Source: Corinectria fuckeliana (taxonomy: Eukaryota; Ascomycota; Sordariomycetes; Hypocreales; Nectriaceae). Taken from it: a stretch of DNA of 64,000 nucleotides. Both the position numbers and the translations under genes were made by a program. Of the stretch, positions 11,372-22,503 are shown in pieces (position 1 is the first letter of the stretch; every line of letters starts with the position of its first letter). The notes under the pieces are model-generated. The model had not been told where the DNA came from, did no database searches, and worked only from the letters and a program-made list of their open reading frames with translations. Location of the stretch: assembly GCA_019137255.1 (NCBI GenBank), contig WPDH01000012.1:1-64000 (forward strand). The letters are read 5' to 3'.

Positions 11372-11821
11372 TCAACCGAAGAGCAGCCAAAGACACCAGG
11401 ACACTCCCCCGAGCACCCACCACCCAGGCCAGAAGAACATTGTGATGATGGCGTTGCCGCTGCCGAGAATAAAGACGGCGAATTCGTACCACAGCTTCTT
11501 CCGCAATGCCTGGACGCTCCTGGAGTTCCAGATGCCGGCGGCGGCCCTATTCGACATGGCGTAGCCGTGCGATGCGCCGACCTTGGTTGCGATGGAGGTT
11601 TGCAGCGCCAGAATCTTGGTCGCATACAGGAGGTTGGCAAGCGTAACATACGCGAGGAACCATGCCTGTAGACAAACGAAGAGGGAGATGGAACTGACGA
11701 GACCTTGGAAACGAATGGCAGTTTCTAGAGCGGGACCGAGAAGCCTGTTGATGTCGGAGCGGTGATTGGCAGAAGCGCCCAGCTCCACTCTAGAAGCCGT
11801 TAGAAGAGTGGCCTTGTCCAT
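11372..11821 (-). CDS. Small multi-pass membrane protein, unknown function
   Basis: 149 residues, single exon, ATG at 11821. Two hydrophobic blocks are clear: FQGLVSSISLFVCLQAWFLA continuing into YVTLANLLYA (about 39-70), and LWYEFAVFILGSGNAIITMF followed by a Trp-rich end (about 110-149). This suggests three to four membrane segments. I do not recognise the family. The long open frame, sensible residue use and tight convergent spacing to XAP5 support a real gene. The C-terminus ends abruptly in the membrane (WCLWLLFG). Confidence 0.65.
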   Translation of the reverse strand: MDKATLLTASRVELGASANHRSDINRLLGPALETAIRFQGLVSSISLFVCLQAWFLAYVTLANLLYATKILALQTSIATKVGASHGYAMSNRAAAGIWNSRSVQALRKKLWYEFAVFILGSGNAIITMFFWPGWWVLGGVSWCLWLLFG

Positions 11822-14697
11822 TTTGGGCGGACAACTGAAGGGATGGACAATGGACTAATACAAGAGGAGAGACCCAACAACGTTGCAGCAAGAGAACGCT
11901 GGCCGCCATCCTGAGGCGCTGTCGAGGGTTATAACTCCCGCGTAGTCGGTCATTTGGGCTCAAGCGCATCAATCGCCGAACCCCCACACCCCGCTTCTGC
12001 CCCTCCCGCTCGCGTGGTCGACAGCCAGTTCTTCAGCGGCAAACGCGAATTCGAAAGCGAATGGCTTGTGACAAGTACATATATTCCGTTTCCGTCAATA
12101 CTGTTGACTTGCCGAAGATGGTTTCATAAATTCGTCAAATGGGCCCGCTTCCAGCCTCTAGTCCTGAGACACGTTCCACCCGACCGTTTACGCCCAACAC
12201 GTGCGGCCGCTGATTCGTTGCTTGTGGGTTTCTAGCTTTGCTTGTAGCCTAGATACGTACAGACCGTTCCGGCCTTGGACAGGATGCGCTGATGATTGTG
12301 CGTCGAATTCGTATGTTTACGAGGCAGTTCCCCTACCAGCGAACGTGGTCTTTCGGACCAGTACGGAGTAGTGACCTTATTAGAGAGACGGCCATGAGAC
12401 GGCGTACTTGGGGGGGTCAGACGCCGTGTCTCAGTTCTGGAGCGCCGCCTCGTGAGCGACCTTGCATCGATCTCGATCCCTTTTCTTTCAGTTGGACATG
12501 ACTGGCTCTTGGCGCGCACCTGCACCATGCAGGTGTCCATCCTTCGTGAGGTTGTTGGCGGATGCCAAGGCGGGAACCAAGTCCAATCGCCGACTCCACG
12601 TGTCGAGTCCGTGGCCGTTGCTCGTCCCTGGCTCCAAACCCAAACTTGCCGGGACTGGCCGATCTAGCCAATGGTGACGAGCCGTCGCGGTGGACTGATA
12701 GAGACGTTTCAACCGATGCTTGCTTGTTATCGCCTCTCGTTTTCGCCGTGGCATCTCGCAGGGTTTCGTTTCGTCAATCGACCATCGCGATCGGCGATAT
12801 CACCCCGAGATGCTCGAGGATGACACCATCACGAGGCCCTTGGCTGTATTATCTATGGACGAGACGTATTGCACGAGGTTTTCCCTCAAAACTAACCTTT
12901 TCATGGTTATTTGAGATGATCAGCTGGGCGTCTTGCATCGACAAAGCCGACCTCTAGACATCTACATCATCGGGCGACTCATCGTTGCATTCACCCATTC
13001 GTCCACGGCCATGCAGCCTGTTCAACAGTCTGCAAGTCTCAGATCATCAAATCCAAGGCCCACAATGTGCTGAGACCGGATTGCCCGAGACGGCTTTGTG
13101 TCGAAGGAAGAGCAACATCCGCGTCTCTCAGGTGCAGACTAGACGGTTACTAACATTTCCAGCGCGGTCACCTTGTCCCTCACTGAAGCAGACATAGGAT
13201 ACCAATAAAAGTCCTGCCAATTGAACTATAATCCTACACAAGTTAGAACTTCGGCCTTTATAAGATAATCCACCATTCAAAAAGACCAATAGCTGCTAAC
13301 ATTGACAACAATACCAACCCTGGCCCTGCTGAGCAGCAGCGCCACAACGCTAATCAGGTCCTCAAGAAACATCATTCTGCTAGAGTACTCTCCTGCCACA
13401 CTTTCGGGCCTCTGAAACCCCTTTCCCCTCATTTAAAGCGTGTTCAGGAATAATGCTGTTGACCGTGATCCCGTGACGCGCCTACTCCGCCGTCAGAGAG
13501 TTCTTGAGCATCAGTGGCGCTCCCTTGCTCATGTCCTACGCAGCCTGCGGCTACGAACAGCTTACTCAGGACGAGATGAATTCTGGAGACACGTTGTGCT
13601 CGCTACAGCGTTGCAAGCTTATCCTTTGGGGAAGGGCTTGGGCGTAGATGAGGAACCGGTGGCGTACCCACCAGCTGGCTGGATGTCGACCGTTTGCTCG
13701 CAGCCCCCGATCTTAGTAAATATACCAGCAGCACTCGTTGTGATGGCGTTGTCCACAGAGGCGAAAACGCCCGGCGGAGTACCTCTGCTCATAAACTTGA
13801 GGCGTGGTAACGCGTGGTACCGGATTTTCTGTCGGTGAAGGTCCTTTGAAGGGGAGTCCTCTCGCCGAGATCTCTCTCGACGCTGGGAATTAGGATGTAT
13901 GCGCTAGCCCATATTAACCTCGCCGGAATATGTATAAAATGCTCATAGTGATCGATATAATGGGGCAGTCTGCGAGAAGAAACCTTTATTGGACCGGGGT
14001 GCTGGAAGACAGTGGCAAGAGATATGCAAGGCAGCGAACTGTTAGACTCACCTTGTCTCAACCATTCATTCTAAAACGCCAGCACAATCATAGACCCTTT
14101 CAGTCTTCAGATCTTTGTTTCTTGTGTTTCAGCGGGCTGCCGACATCGATGGGTGTGGGATAATAGTCAACTGCCGGGGTACCGGGCAGATAGCCGACCC
14201 TAATATTAGGCACCGCAGGGAGGCCCAGGAGACAGAACGTTGCACCCCTTAAGAAACACAATGCTGTAGGTGGGTGATTTCCAAACGTAAGCACGGTTAT
14301 CCCTAGCTAGGCACTAATTATATAAGGCATTTCTCAAGAGTATCCAGTTGCAGTATCTTGCAGCGCATTAGAAACAAGTTGAACTAATAGTCACTTAGTA
14401 TGAAGGTACCAAGGACTGGCTCGCTCACATCAGTGAATTATTCGAGAAAAATACAGAGCATTCACGCCTCTTATAAGATCACAGTTAGCATGAGTCATCT
14501 TTATCATCATGCTAAGGGACGGTTTGATAAAAAAACTGTCGTGAAGCTGTCAATGAACCCAAAACACTGGTATCATTGTATGCCTTCCTTCAGTGCTACC
14601 GAGAGGTTGAATTCCCAGCCAAGAACGCCCACCGTCCCTAGACTACAAGTTGAAGAACCCCGGACAAACGCCTGATGTGGAAAAATAAAGGCTGCCA
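11822..14697. other. Intergenic, no gene supported
   Basis: Nearly 2.9 kb. Several frames of 60-130 codons exist (for example plus 13440-13838), but none has a motif or a convincing residue pattern. At about 13200-13240 the minus strand reads TATAGTTCAATTGGCAGGAC, which looks like a tRNA D-arm, but no complete cloverleaf can be built around it. Confidence 0.45.
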
Positions 14698-15483
14698 CTA
14701 CTGGGAGTCGCCTTTCGCCGCAAGCTTCGCTTCGTCCTTCTGACCACATCGCTCCTTCACCAACTTCGACATAGCGTTCCCACTCTCTGAGTCTAGTCTC
14801 GCAAAGCCCTTGATGACTCCCTCTCGATCACCGACCCCCATCTCCTGGCTCATCTTGAACTTGCCCTCCAGTCGCGTAATGGTGATTTCCAGTCCGATGA
14901 TTCCCTTTCGCAGAAGCTCGACGTACCGGGAGGGAGCATCCGAGACCTTCCATTCCACCGGCGCGTCGCCACCGGTGTACCCCATGATGGATGTCTCGCA
15001 TTGGTGGCTGAGGTCTTCCATCTGCTTTTGGAGGAAGTTGACTGACTCCTCGTCCTTGGAATCGAAGTAAACCTTTGCCCGGCCGTAAACCTGGGCTGCC
15101 GCGTAGTTCCACGTCGGCACAACCTTTCCGCTTCCGAGCTTCGTTTCCGTGTAGAACTTTGAGGTGACGTAGTGTTGGACTGGCGAGGTGAAGATGATGA
15201 GGACGTCCTGCTCGATGACGTTGCCGAGCGCAGGGTTTTCGGTCAGGCTTTCCATCATGGCCTTGCTCTGGGGATTCTGCCTCGCCATGTGGCACCTCAG
15301 CTTCCCGAGCTCTGTCTCGCTCGACTCATCCTCGACGTCTAGTACAAAAGGAATGTGGCTGGTCTGCAGGAAAGGGTGCGTTTGTGAGGGGATGGCGGTG
15401 GTCATTTGGCCTAGAGCGTTCTCCCGGATCAACTTTCGGAGGACCCGTAGGTCCTTTTCCGCGTGGTCAGATCGAAGATGCAT
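14698..15483 (-). CDS. PaiB-like FMN-binding protein (putative transcriptional regulator family)
   Basis: 261 residues, single exon. It starts MHLRSDHAEKDLRVLRKLIR followed by ENALGQMTTAIPS, the family's opening, with HIPFVLDVED, LRCHMARQNPQ and a split-barrel core including VLIIFTSPVQHYVTSKFY. GSGKVVPTWNYAAAQVYGRA is the hallmark segment. The C-terminal part has IIGLEITITRLEGKFKMSQ, then a fungal tail. Bacterial PaiB represses sporulation and protease genes. The fungal members are flavin-binding split-barrel proteins whose role is not established, so regulation is only a family label here. A TATAAA box lies on the minus strand at 15582-15587, about 100 bp upstream. Intact. Confidence 0.85.
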   Translation of the reverse strand: MHLRSDHAEKDLRVLRKLIRENALGQMTTAIPSQTHPFLQTSHIPFVLDVEDESSETELGKLRCHMARQNPQSKAMMESLTENPALGNVIEQDVLIIFTSPVQHYVTSKFYTETKLGSGKVVPTWNYAAAQVYGRAKVYFDSKDEESVNFLQKQMEDLSHQCETSIMGYTGGDAPVEWKVSDAPSRYVELLRKGIIGLEITITRLEGKFKMSQEMGVGDREGVIKGFARLDSESGNAMSKLVKERCGQKDEAKLAAKGDSQ

Positions 15484-16591
15484 AGCTGGAGGGGGAATGG
15501 ATTCTGCCGAGTTTCGAGGGACAGGACTTTGATGAGAATGTAACAGGATTGTAATGACTCAAAGAGAACGAGGCTCAGAGATTTATATGCTAGGCCGTCC
15601 TTCGGTGGTGTTTTTGTTAGATTAGAGGCAGGCACTCATTCGTGCGTCCCCGCTCGCGTGTTTGTCAGGGGCGCAGAGCCTATAGCCAATCACAGAGAGC
15701 CTAAAGTCAACCCAGCAGCTCATGTCCTACGCGTGTGCTCGCCTCGAAATTGAGTAATCAGCCTTAGTTCGACGGAGCGGAATCGGAGCTGGCTTGGTGA
15801 AGAGGAAACGCGGAGCAAGTGGGCTCGACCGGCTCGCTTCCGGTTCGATCTGCCTGATGCGGGCACGTATCGAAGCCATGGGATTAGTAACGTTGGGGAC
15901 ACTGAACAGCGGAGGGACTCCGAGAGAGGGCTTATTGAAGGGATGACCATGGCTTATGCCGGACATCGGTTTGAGGTCTAGCAACTGAAAACATATAGAT
16001 CGGTAAACACAAAGAGTTTATGGAACTACATGCTTTCAACGTGTCCGAAGCCCAATCCAAGAAATAGGCCTGTTGAATCAAATCCCCGCACTCTTTTTGT
16101 GACTCCGGCATCCCCACATCCAAGAACCACAATTCCACGCTCGGCATGAAACCCCGAGGTTTGCAATCATTTGACACCAAAGGCGGGGCCGTGGAGACGC
16201 ACCATTTCGTAGGTGGACCGTCGCCAAGTGACTCTGGATATTTGCTGAGTTAGGCTCAGATACATCTATATGTAGCTTATTATGGATTGGGTGAGCACTT
16301 GGTAAGACATTATATATATGAGTTATGTCTCTTTCGGAGAACGAGCCGAGCAATCTCAATGAGTCATCTAGTAACATACTTTGTGAACGTATACAAGCAA
16401 ACATGATAAAGCCGCTCGAGTGCCAGGTTTGGTCTGAAAGGGTCACACACTAATATATCTTGAGGTTGCGATCCGCCTTGTTCCCAGTAACTCCCAGTAA
16501 CTTACTGTTACATCCTTATTATGGCCCTCTCCTTGATGATTCCACACTATCATAGAACATTTCGTAAACCTAGAAGTAGCCAACTATCGAA
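15484..16591. other. Intergenic, no gene supported
   Basis: Minus-strand frames at 15720-15984 and 16078-16446 lack recognisable motifs. Apart from the TATA box near 15585 I see nothing convincing. Confidence 0.45.
15582..15587 (-). promoter_or_regulatory. TATA box of the PaiB-like gene
   Basis: TATAAA (minus strand) inside GCATATAAATC, about 100 bp upstream of the ATG at 15483. Confidence 0.4.
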
Positions 16592-16923
16592 CTACTCTAA
16601 CGCTGCTGATGTTGGAAGACGGGCGAGAGCGAATGGTTGTAATAGAGGTCTAGTATTGTTCAACCTGAGTATTCATTGTTAGTGTTGAGTGTTAAAAATC
16701 TCCGGGATAAATGGACTAACCAATGCCTTTCATGGACCATGCGCTCCGCAGCATGATACCTTTTCGTTTGTAAGAACTGGAGATAGGCGAGCACGACACT
16801 GATCAAGGCGGTAAGCGCTGCGATGATTCCAAAGAGAATCGATGTAATGTCACCGGCGCGGGACGTTGAACTTGAAGTATTGCCAGCCATGTCCTGGTTT
16901 CGAGATATAGGCAGAGGCGACAT
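16592..16923 (-). CDS. Small single-pass membrane protein
   Basis: Two exons, 16923-16721 and 16664-16592, with a 56-bp intron (16665-16720) that has GTTAGT, a CACTAACA branch point and ACTCAG. The join gives 91 residues in frame ending at TAG. One transmembrane helix, ITSILFGIIAALTALISVVL (about 26-45), continues into AYLQFLQTKRYHAAERMVHE. Single-helix proteins of this sort with a short basic tail are common in filamentous fungi, often beside HET or NACHT genes, but no role is known. The frame-preserving intron with a good branch point is the main support. Confidence 0.5.
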
Positions 16924-17878
16924 TTTGGGTGTTTTATGAAAGCAGAGACAGAAGCGTAGGGGTTGCTATGGGGAGAACGTTGTGCGTAATTTGAACTGAG
17001 CCATGAGCGATGAATTTATGGAATATTCTTTAGGAAGAGCCAGCGACAAGAGAATGCCCGGGAACACCTGTTCTCAGACATCATTTGGGTATTGAAAGAC
17101 AAAGGCCCGACAAAGCGCGACGAAGCAGGAGGATTTGCATCATGGTATAGACTGATCGGCCGATTTTAAACGATTCAAACTGAGAAAAACGTGCGAAATG
17201 CGACACGTTTAGCCAAGTGGAATTTGTGTCGTGATCCTGAGTGATGGGCTGCTGCACGAACGACCAGAAACACCAAAATAAAGTGCGAAGTGCGATAGCG
17301 TGGACATCCCGAATCAAACAATGCTAGCCCTATCTATTAGGTTGGGTGGGAATGCTGACGCTCTTGCACTTTTGGCGGCGAATTATCATCGGCTGGCCAC
17401 GTACTGGACATTTCACCACCTCTCACTATTAAACAAACATACGACTCGCCGAGGTGCACTTCTCAGGCTGTCAGGCTGGTTGACTAACAGGCCTTCCATC
17501 AGCCCACATCCGCCCTATGATGGTATCATTGCTGCCGTCACTGAACATGCCACTTCCTATTCCTAGTTATGTGGCTTAGAACTGTGAGGCTACGAAGTGG
17601 CATGTTCAATAAACGGGCCTTCTTATTCGTTTAGGGTATCGGGCTGTAAGCAAACATGTGCTCGGGCTATGTCAGCTGGCCTCATGCCGCGTCTAATCAC
17701 ACTTTGTCGCACTACAAGACTTAGCAACGTTTGCATTCCATCTGGGAATAAAGAAGCGAGCATCGCCTCTGGAGGCGATCCGCTTTGTACCATAGTTCTT
17801 GAGTAGAGGACTTCAATATTGAACTGTATTATCCCTGGCAAGGGATCATCCCCCACGTCTGGATTACGGATTCGAAAC
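16924..17878. other. Intergenic, no gene supported
   Basis: No coding motif in either strand. An in-frame ATG at 17819 could extend the next gene upstream by 20 residues. Confidence 0.45.
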
Positions 17879-19679
17879 ATGTCGTCTGAGAACGCACCAC
17901 GGGCGGGATCATGTAACGACCCCCCGAGTCCTCTGCAAAAGGTCACCACAGAGGCGAACGAGCTGAGCCACGTTGGCCGGCGGCTTCAGATGCTGAGTTG
18001 TACTTTTTGCCGAGCAGACAAGAAAAAGGTATGATATCTGATATCACAAGCGTCATTCGAAAGTCTTTAATCTCGTCGTGAGTAGTGTGTCCCACAGGTG
18101 AGAAAGTTGCCGACGAAATGCAATCGTTGCCAGGAAAGAGGATTTGCTTGCTCCGAACTAGTACGCAAGAAGAGGAGAAACAAAAGGAGTGTACTTGCCA
18201 CAGCCGGAGTAAGACAGACTGCTGGGACTCAAACTGATCTCCGAACCGGAGCACTATGCAATCGTTTATCAACTCCTAAACGCGAGGACTCATTCGTTGA
18301 AGCAAACGAGGCCTGGAATCTCAAGGATCTGTAAGTGGAGTGTGCAGCGCCTTGCTTCTTCGATTAGATTAGACTGTTACTGATACAAAGGCCGAAGAAA
18401 CAATGCCCTCGGCATGTTACAACTAATCGCCCTTGAGTACCTCGAACAGGAGGCAGCTAACCATGCTGCAATTGTTCAGCTACCAAACCATTGCAATCGG
18501 ATTCATGGCTCCTTGACGGCCAGGTTCTGGGATTTGAGCGAATTTCTCAAGATCTTCCACTCCAGGTTACAGTCCGAAATTTTGTGCAGACTCGAAACAG
18601 CGCAAGCAACCGCTGCTGGAGAGTTTCTGGCAACCGCGCTGAACACTCTTGCTGATCCTTTATCTGGAACATTGATAAACCCGCTCCTCCTCTCATCCTT
18701 CGCAGATTCAAGGCCAAAGGGGTTGCAATCTTCCGTGATTGCAAGTGCACTAGAGAAAAGGGCGATGAGCCTAATTGCAGATGGTCAACTGTCTTTAGGC
18801 GTGTTGTACTACCACAAGAGTATAGCGCAGAGCCAGAAGCAGTCGAATGTTTTATTTTCAGAGGCCCTCAAATCTTGCGACATGCCGAACATGATGGCCA
18901 TTACTGCCAAGAAGTTTGGGCTAGAAGGGCACTATACCATGCCGGAATTTTGGACTAGGACTTCTATGATTTATCCAAGCATATTCCCAAGACCTCAACT
19001 CGAGGTATTGGAAACGCTACTCATCAAGAGTTGGATTGGGTATCACGGAGCCCTTGATTTGCTTGGGGCGAAGATCCTTCGCCACGCTTCGCCAGGCTAC
19101 TGGAAATCCGTCTTTAGTTGGATATGCAGACACCCATATAGACCGAAGACGGACATCGACGGCCGCACAAGCCTACATCTCGCCGTCCTTTTAGGGATGG
19201 GAGATGAGGTGTACCTGCTGTCAAGAACCCCTGGCATGGACCTTGACAGCAAAGACAACGGTGGACTAACACCTCTTCACCTGGTGGCAATTACTGGGGA
19301 TGAATCCATCTGCGACATTCTCCTTTCGGCCAGGGGCGCCAACACTATCCTAGCGAAGGACGCTGAGGGCCGACTTCCCCTCTGGTATGCAGCTGAAGCG
19401 AACAAGCACGCTGTTTTCGTAAAACTTCGAGATGCGACACTTCAGCACATGACTATGTCGGAAGTTGCCTCCCAAACAGACAAAGACGGCTGCAATTTGG
19501 CCCAGCATGGTATAGCCCACGGCCTTGCTGAGCTAGAGCTTTTGGAAATCGCTGCATGTTCTGAGTTCCCTGATCTTGTCGATATTCGCCCGGGCCTGTA
19601 CCCGATCCACGACCAGTCCTGGGAGAGTCAGATGGCAGTCGTAGGTGGAAACGCGTTATCACCCTGGACAGTACGCTAG
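17879..19679 (+). CDS. Zn2Cys6-like zinc finger and ankyrin-repeat protein
   Basis: Three exons, 17879-18028, 18098-18330 and 18398-19679, joined in frame give 554 residues. Introns are 69 and 67 bp. The second acceptor must be GCCGAAG|AAACAATG; the AG seven bases earlier breaks the frame. Residues 41-68 follow fungal Zn2Cys6 spacing exactly (C41, C44, C58, C61, C68, with CRADKKK and KCNRCQERGFAC), but the third cysteine position, 51, is valine and is the first codon of exon 2. A helical middle region follows, then about three ankyrin repeats (about 380-480) with DGRTSLHLAVLLG, GLTPLHLVAITGD and GRLPLWYAAEANK. This suggests a nuclear regulator that also binds protein, but with one zinc ligand gone DNA binding is doubtful. 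It is convergent with the broken dehydratase. Confidence 0.75.
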
Positions 19680-19837
19680 GTAGTAAGGAGAAGTAGCCTG
19701 AGCGAGACAAAATGCCTATGATTTAGCACTCTGTGCAGTCTATAAAGTAGCGGTCACGTAGATAACCTTGATTTGATATCATATTATAAGGACTGTGTAT
19801 ATCGTTCGGAATAACTAGCATTATGTACTCCGCGTGT

Positions 19838-20926
19838 TTAATAATATTCATCCTTGGCAGTCAATGGAATGAAACGAATCACGCCGGTCTCTGGTGAGCA
19901 GTTGATGTACTCAAACGTAGCATCACCTTGTTGAAGTACAGACACCTCATGCCAAGTTCGGAACTTTCTCGCATTGCCAAAGGCTTTTGCGTGCGCCAAA
20001 GCACCCCGATAAATCGCAAGATGCGACTGATGCTTCTTGGCCCACTCCTCCAAGGCTTCCAGACTTTTGAAGAAGCCGACAACGCACGACTCTTTTCGAC
20101 CATTTTCCGCCTGTGACGCCGGGTTGTCTTGGCTCTGAAGATACCGCAGACCCATAGCGCCGCCTTCATTGGGATTGTCCCAGAGAAACTGCAGGCCCTC
20201 TCGGAGCGTAGGCTCCAGTGTTTCCTCGTATGCGGCGCTTTCCTTTGCGTCGCAGTTCTACCAGAATTGCCCAGAGCGGATGTGAACAATGTTGTGCTGG
20301 TTTGTGCCAACGAGATGTTGCCCCAGTCCGTCAGGGATAGGTTTGGGCGAGTCCGTATCTGTCTGAGCGAAAAGATCGTTGGCGGAGTCTGGGATTCGGT
20401 CTCTTGCCGCACCCCAATAGGCCGAAAGGGAGTGCTCGGCAACACTAGTTTCGGGTAGTCTTGCTAGTCCGGGGAGGTAGTCTAGGCCAGAGTAGTTGGT
20501 TTCGAGTCGCGATACCGGGGTTGAGAAGCTCTCCTGCCATGTTCCAATGGACTTGCGCCCAGGAACGGGCAAGCTGGAGTAGACGGAGCTCAGATTGAGA
20601 CGAGCCACGCTTGTCTTGTAGCTTTGTTCGTCCATCCAATAGCATACCCAAACAGTAGTATATATAGTATCGTTTCCGTCAAGAAAGGTAAAAGACTCTG
20701 ATGCTAAAGGGGCGTCGTCACTCTGATGGTGGAGCCATGTCTCAACAGCTTCGATGGCCTGAAGCCGAACCTTTGCAGGGTCTCCATTTTGCGAATGCTG
20801 TTGGACCCCGATGTAAGCTGTGTGCACACGCTCCCTGTCGGGTGCAATGACAAGTTGCCATCTCGGAACGGGAGGTACATGGTTCTTGGGCTTCTGGAGT
20901 GGATATGTGCGTGCGTGAGAACACAT
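19838..20926 (-). pseudogene. Aldoxime dehydratase (haem-containing dehydratase family) with one in-frame stop
   Basis: From the ATG at 20926 (MCSHARTYPLQKPKNHVPP) a frame of 363 codons runs to 19838. It is interrupted only by a TAG at 20260-20258 (codon 223), directly after HIRSGQFW and before NCDAKESAAYEETLEP. Both halves match the phenylacetaldoxime dehydratase family: VHTAYIGVQ near the start; IRSGQ-W-x-NC at the break; LREGLQFLWDNPNEGG; and the haem-pocket region HLAIYRGALAHA with FRTWHEVSVL near the end. These enzymes convert aldoximes to nitriles using haem. The stop removes the C-terminal histidines, so a truncated product should be inactive. One base separates TAG from the serine codon TCG, so this is a very young loss, a sequencing error or a recoded stop. 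No indels were seen. Confidence 0.8.
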
Positions 20927-22503
20927 GGCGAGAACAGAGCCGAGGCTATGAAAAAGAATGCAGATGCAGAGATTATATCTCTGGTAAGTCAGTAACGGAA
21001 TCCGGGGTGGTCTGGTCGCTCTACAAGTAGCTGACTTCCCCGCACATGGCACCCGCGCCCTTCTCAAATCAACAATGCATGCACGCCCTTCTTAACGTAA
21101 TCCTAGTGTTCGGTTGGCCACCTTGCGGAGTAGGTCTGCCGGTGTGGCCCACACCAAATCCTCAGGAAGCTCGGCTATTTCTTACACATGGTGCTAGGTT
21201 GAGACGCAAGGGCTCCTTCTTGGATAGTGCTATAGGGGTTGTGAAGGTCTTCTCCTCCTCAACACCTACGTTTAGATCAACCACGGGCTCACAGTTACCA
21301 CTAAACTTCTTTGCTTGCCAAGACCGCCCTCCTTGCATTTACTGGCTCGCAACGCCTCCTGCGGTGGAGGAAACCATCCAAGCTACGATGTGTCCTTGAT
21401 ATACACTTCAAGCTACTCCTGCAAGTGTTATCTTGTATTCTCTGCCTTGCGAGCCATTTTGGTCTGGGAGAATATGAGTGTAAGAGTACATGTTTAATAC
21501 AGCCCGACAAAATTCTCTTCATCTCATAGCCATGTTTCTGGAATGGAATCACCCAAAACTAGTTGTCGTCCTATCCGTTCCCATCCTCCAACCCGTCAAC
21601 TTGGGTCGCGGTAAAGCTGACTGCGCTTTTCTTTGTTTAGGTCCATCAGCTTCATCCCAGTCTGACCAAGAGTCGTAAGCTTCTTCATCTTCTTGGTCAA
21701 GAACCGAGCACAACCACCCATGGTGACGTATGCCCTGCTCGGTAGCTGGGAATCCATCCCGGAGAAGCCACATAAAGGCGGTTAATTAATGGAGCTTCGC
21801 AAAGGAACCTAAACGGGCGCCTCTCACGCCATCGTCTTCAGTGCTCCCCACGCTTCCGAGTTCCGCTCTTGTGGGATAAGTCACGATTGTTAAGTTTCTC
21901 TGTGGATTTCGTCCCGTGAAGCCACAGGCGCATCATATCATTACCAATCCTTATGCTGTTGCGGTGGTGTCAAGCATCATCAGGGGCTTCTGGCTGTCCT
22001 TCGGCTACTCGGCATCCAATTGGTATGGTTTCGAACATGGGCTCCCTCGTGGCTGATTTCAGGGCCCGTCTAAACCTGAGTCGTGGTTTAACCTGCTACG
22101 ACGAGTTTAGTGTTATTAAGTGTTGCACTTGGTCACAGCAAATACGGCCGCTGAAAATGCAGAATGACCATGTGGGGGCTGCGCTAAGATTTCAGTTCGC
22201 AGGAGCTAGGTCGCAATAGCCTGGGGTAGAACACCCTACTATACTCTTCAGATTTTAGTCTCGCCCCAGTGGCTGATTTGAGATTTGAAGCGGCGTTCAG
22301 GATTTCTTTTTATCACACTCTAAGCTTATGGCTTCGGCACTTAGCGGTTGCGGGTAGTGCTTGCTTTTGCACTAGAAAGCCACCTCATTAATCAAGGGGC
22401 ATGTTGATGAAGGCTCAAAAGGGGCAATCCCCCATGGAAAAATATCTGCTATTCTTGACTTACTGAAAACCCTACAGTCTCCATCTCAGAGCTGCCTCAT
22501 CCG
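20927..22503. other. Intergenic, no gene supported
   Basis: Short frames only (for example plus 21046-21399), without motifs. The region contains the upstream sequences of the two divergent genes. Confidence 0.45.

Noticed and set aside
13190..13245. tRNA-like D-arm on the minus strand
   Set aside because: Only one arm is recognisable; no anticodon arm, T-arm or acceptor stem can be paired.
13440..13838. Plus-strand frame of 132 codons
   Set aside because: No motif, Arg/Leu-rich composition, no plausible splice partners.
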